DNA of 48,345 nucleotides. Origin: Lachnospiraceae bacterium. Lineage in GTDB: Bacteria; Bacillota; Clostridia; Lachnospirales; Lachnospiraceae. Location: the NCBI GenBank assembly GCA_017550165.1, contig JAFZQH010000016.1:1-48345 (forward strand), given 5' to 3'. The notes under the pieces were generated by a model. The model was given only the letters and a program-made list of their open reading frames with translations, did not search any database and was not told the DNA's origin. Of this stretch, positions 48,331 through 48,345 are shown piece after piece (the stretch's first letter is position 1; each line of letters starts with the position of its first letter). A program made the position numbers and the translations under genes.

Positions 48331-48345
48331 TGTCACAAGGTTCCG

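Overview
The window looks like a chromosomal segment of a Gram-positive anaerobe of the Clostridia, most likely Lachnospiraceae (Butyrivibrio/Roseburia-like). This is inferred from AGGAGG-type ribosome binding sites, TTGACA/TATAAT promoters, lipoprotein signals, the RND pump without an outer-membrane partner, HD-GYP and SpoIIE proteins, and tRNA genes that do not encode CCA. No rRNA, phage, transposase or CRISPR array is visible.

Layout. (1) 1-7.2 kb is a patchwork of small accessory genes: an inositol-monophosphatase-family enzyme, a TIGR04076 protein, an ECF sigma/anti-sigma pair, an SDR-like protein, a Cys-nucleophile amide hydrolase lipoprotein and an HEYGH membrane protein. It also holds gene debris: a 57-bp exact duplicate of the TIGR04076 gene start, an in-frame scrap of a second IMPase gene, and a possible Fic C-terminus. 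(2) 7.2-9.3 kb, minus strand: a ThrH-like HAD phosphatase and a CPA1 Na+/H+ antiporter. (3) 9.3-16.6 kb: an apparent operon of a MATE transporter fused to a degenerate RsbW-like domain, a tandem double ATP-grasp protein, a GH3-type acyl-adenylating ligase and a membrane SpoIIE-type phosphatase. It reads as an uncharacterised 'make an amide or conjugate, export it, signal about it' system and is my first candidate for a new system. (4) 16.6-19 kb: a PASTA-like lipoprotein, a DUF5685 protein, a DnaJ-TPR-Cys protein and a membrane protein, tightly overlapping. (5) 19-28.2 kb: an orphan solute-binding lipoprotein, an alpha/beta hydrolase, an RND pump with a long coiled-coil insert plus its MarR regulator, a GNAT enzyme and a membrane HD-GYP protein. 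(6) 28.3-32 kb: a secreted papain-family peptidase with Ig-like repeats and a small membrane protein with a structured leader.

(7) 32-42.7 kb is a signalling island: STAS antagonist, SpoIIE phosphatase fused to an RsbW kinase domain, lone receiver, DHH phosphoesterase, receiver-HD-GYP, a hybrid kinase ending in HPt and an acidic repeat tail, and a second hybrid kinase fused to a complete DegV-type lipid-binding domain. The kinase-receiver-DegV fusion is my second main candidate. From 36259 to 47672 eight genes run with gaps of at most 15 nt or overlaps, so the kinases appear co-transcribed with an rRNA methyltransferase, a second papain-like peptidase, an amidase, an XTP/dITP diphosphatase and a YfcE-like phosphodiesterase.

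(8) The right end is a tRNA cluster (Pro-UGG, Arg-UCU, Gly-UCC) behind a perfect sigma-A promoter. Its spacers are filled with nested hairpins capped by a GAA triloop, including three related copies of one element that show compensatory base changes. A similar hairpin sits in the leader at 31.2 kb.

All functional names come from reading motifs in translated sequence; no database search was possible.
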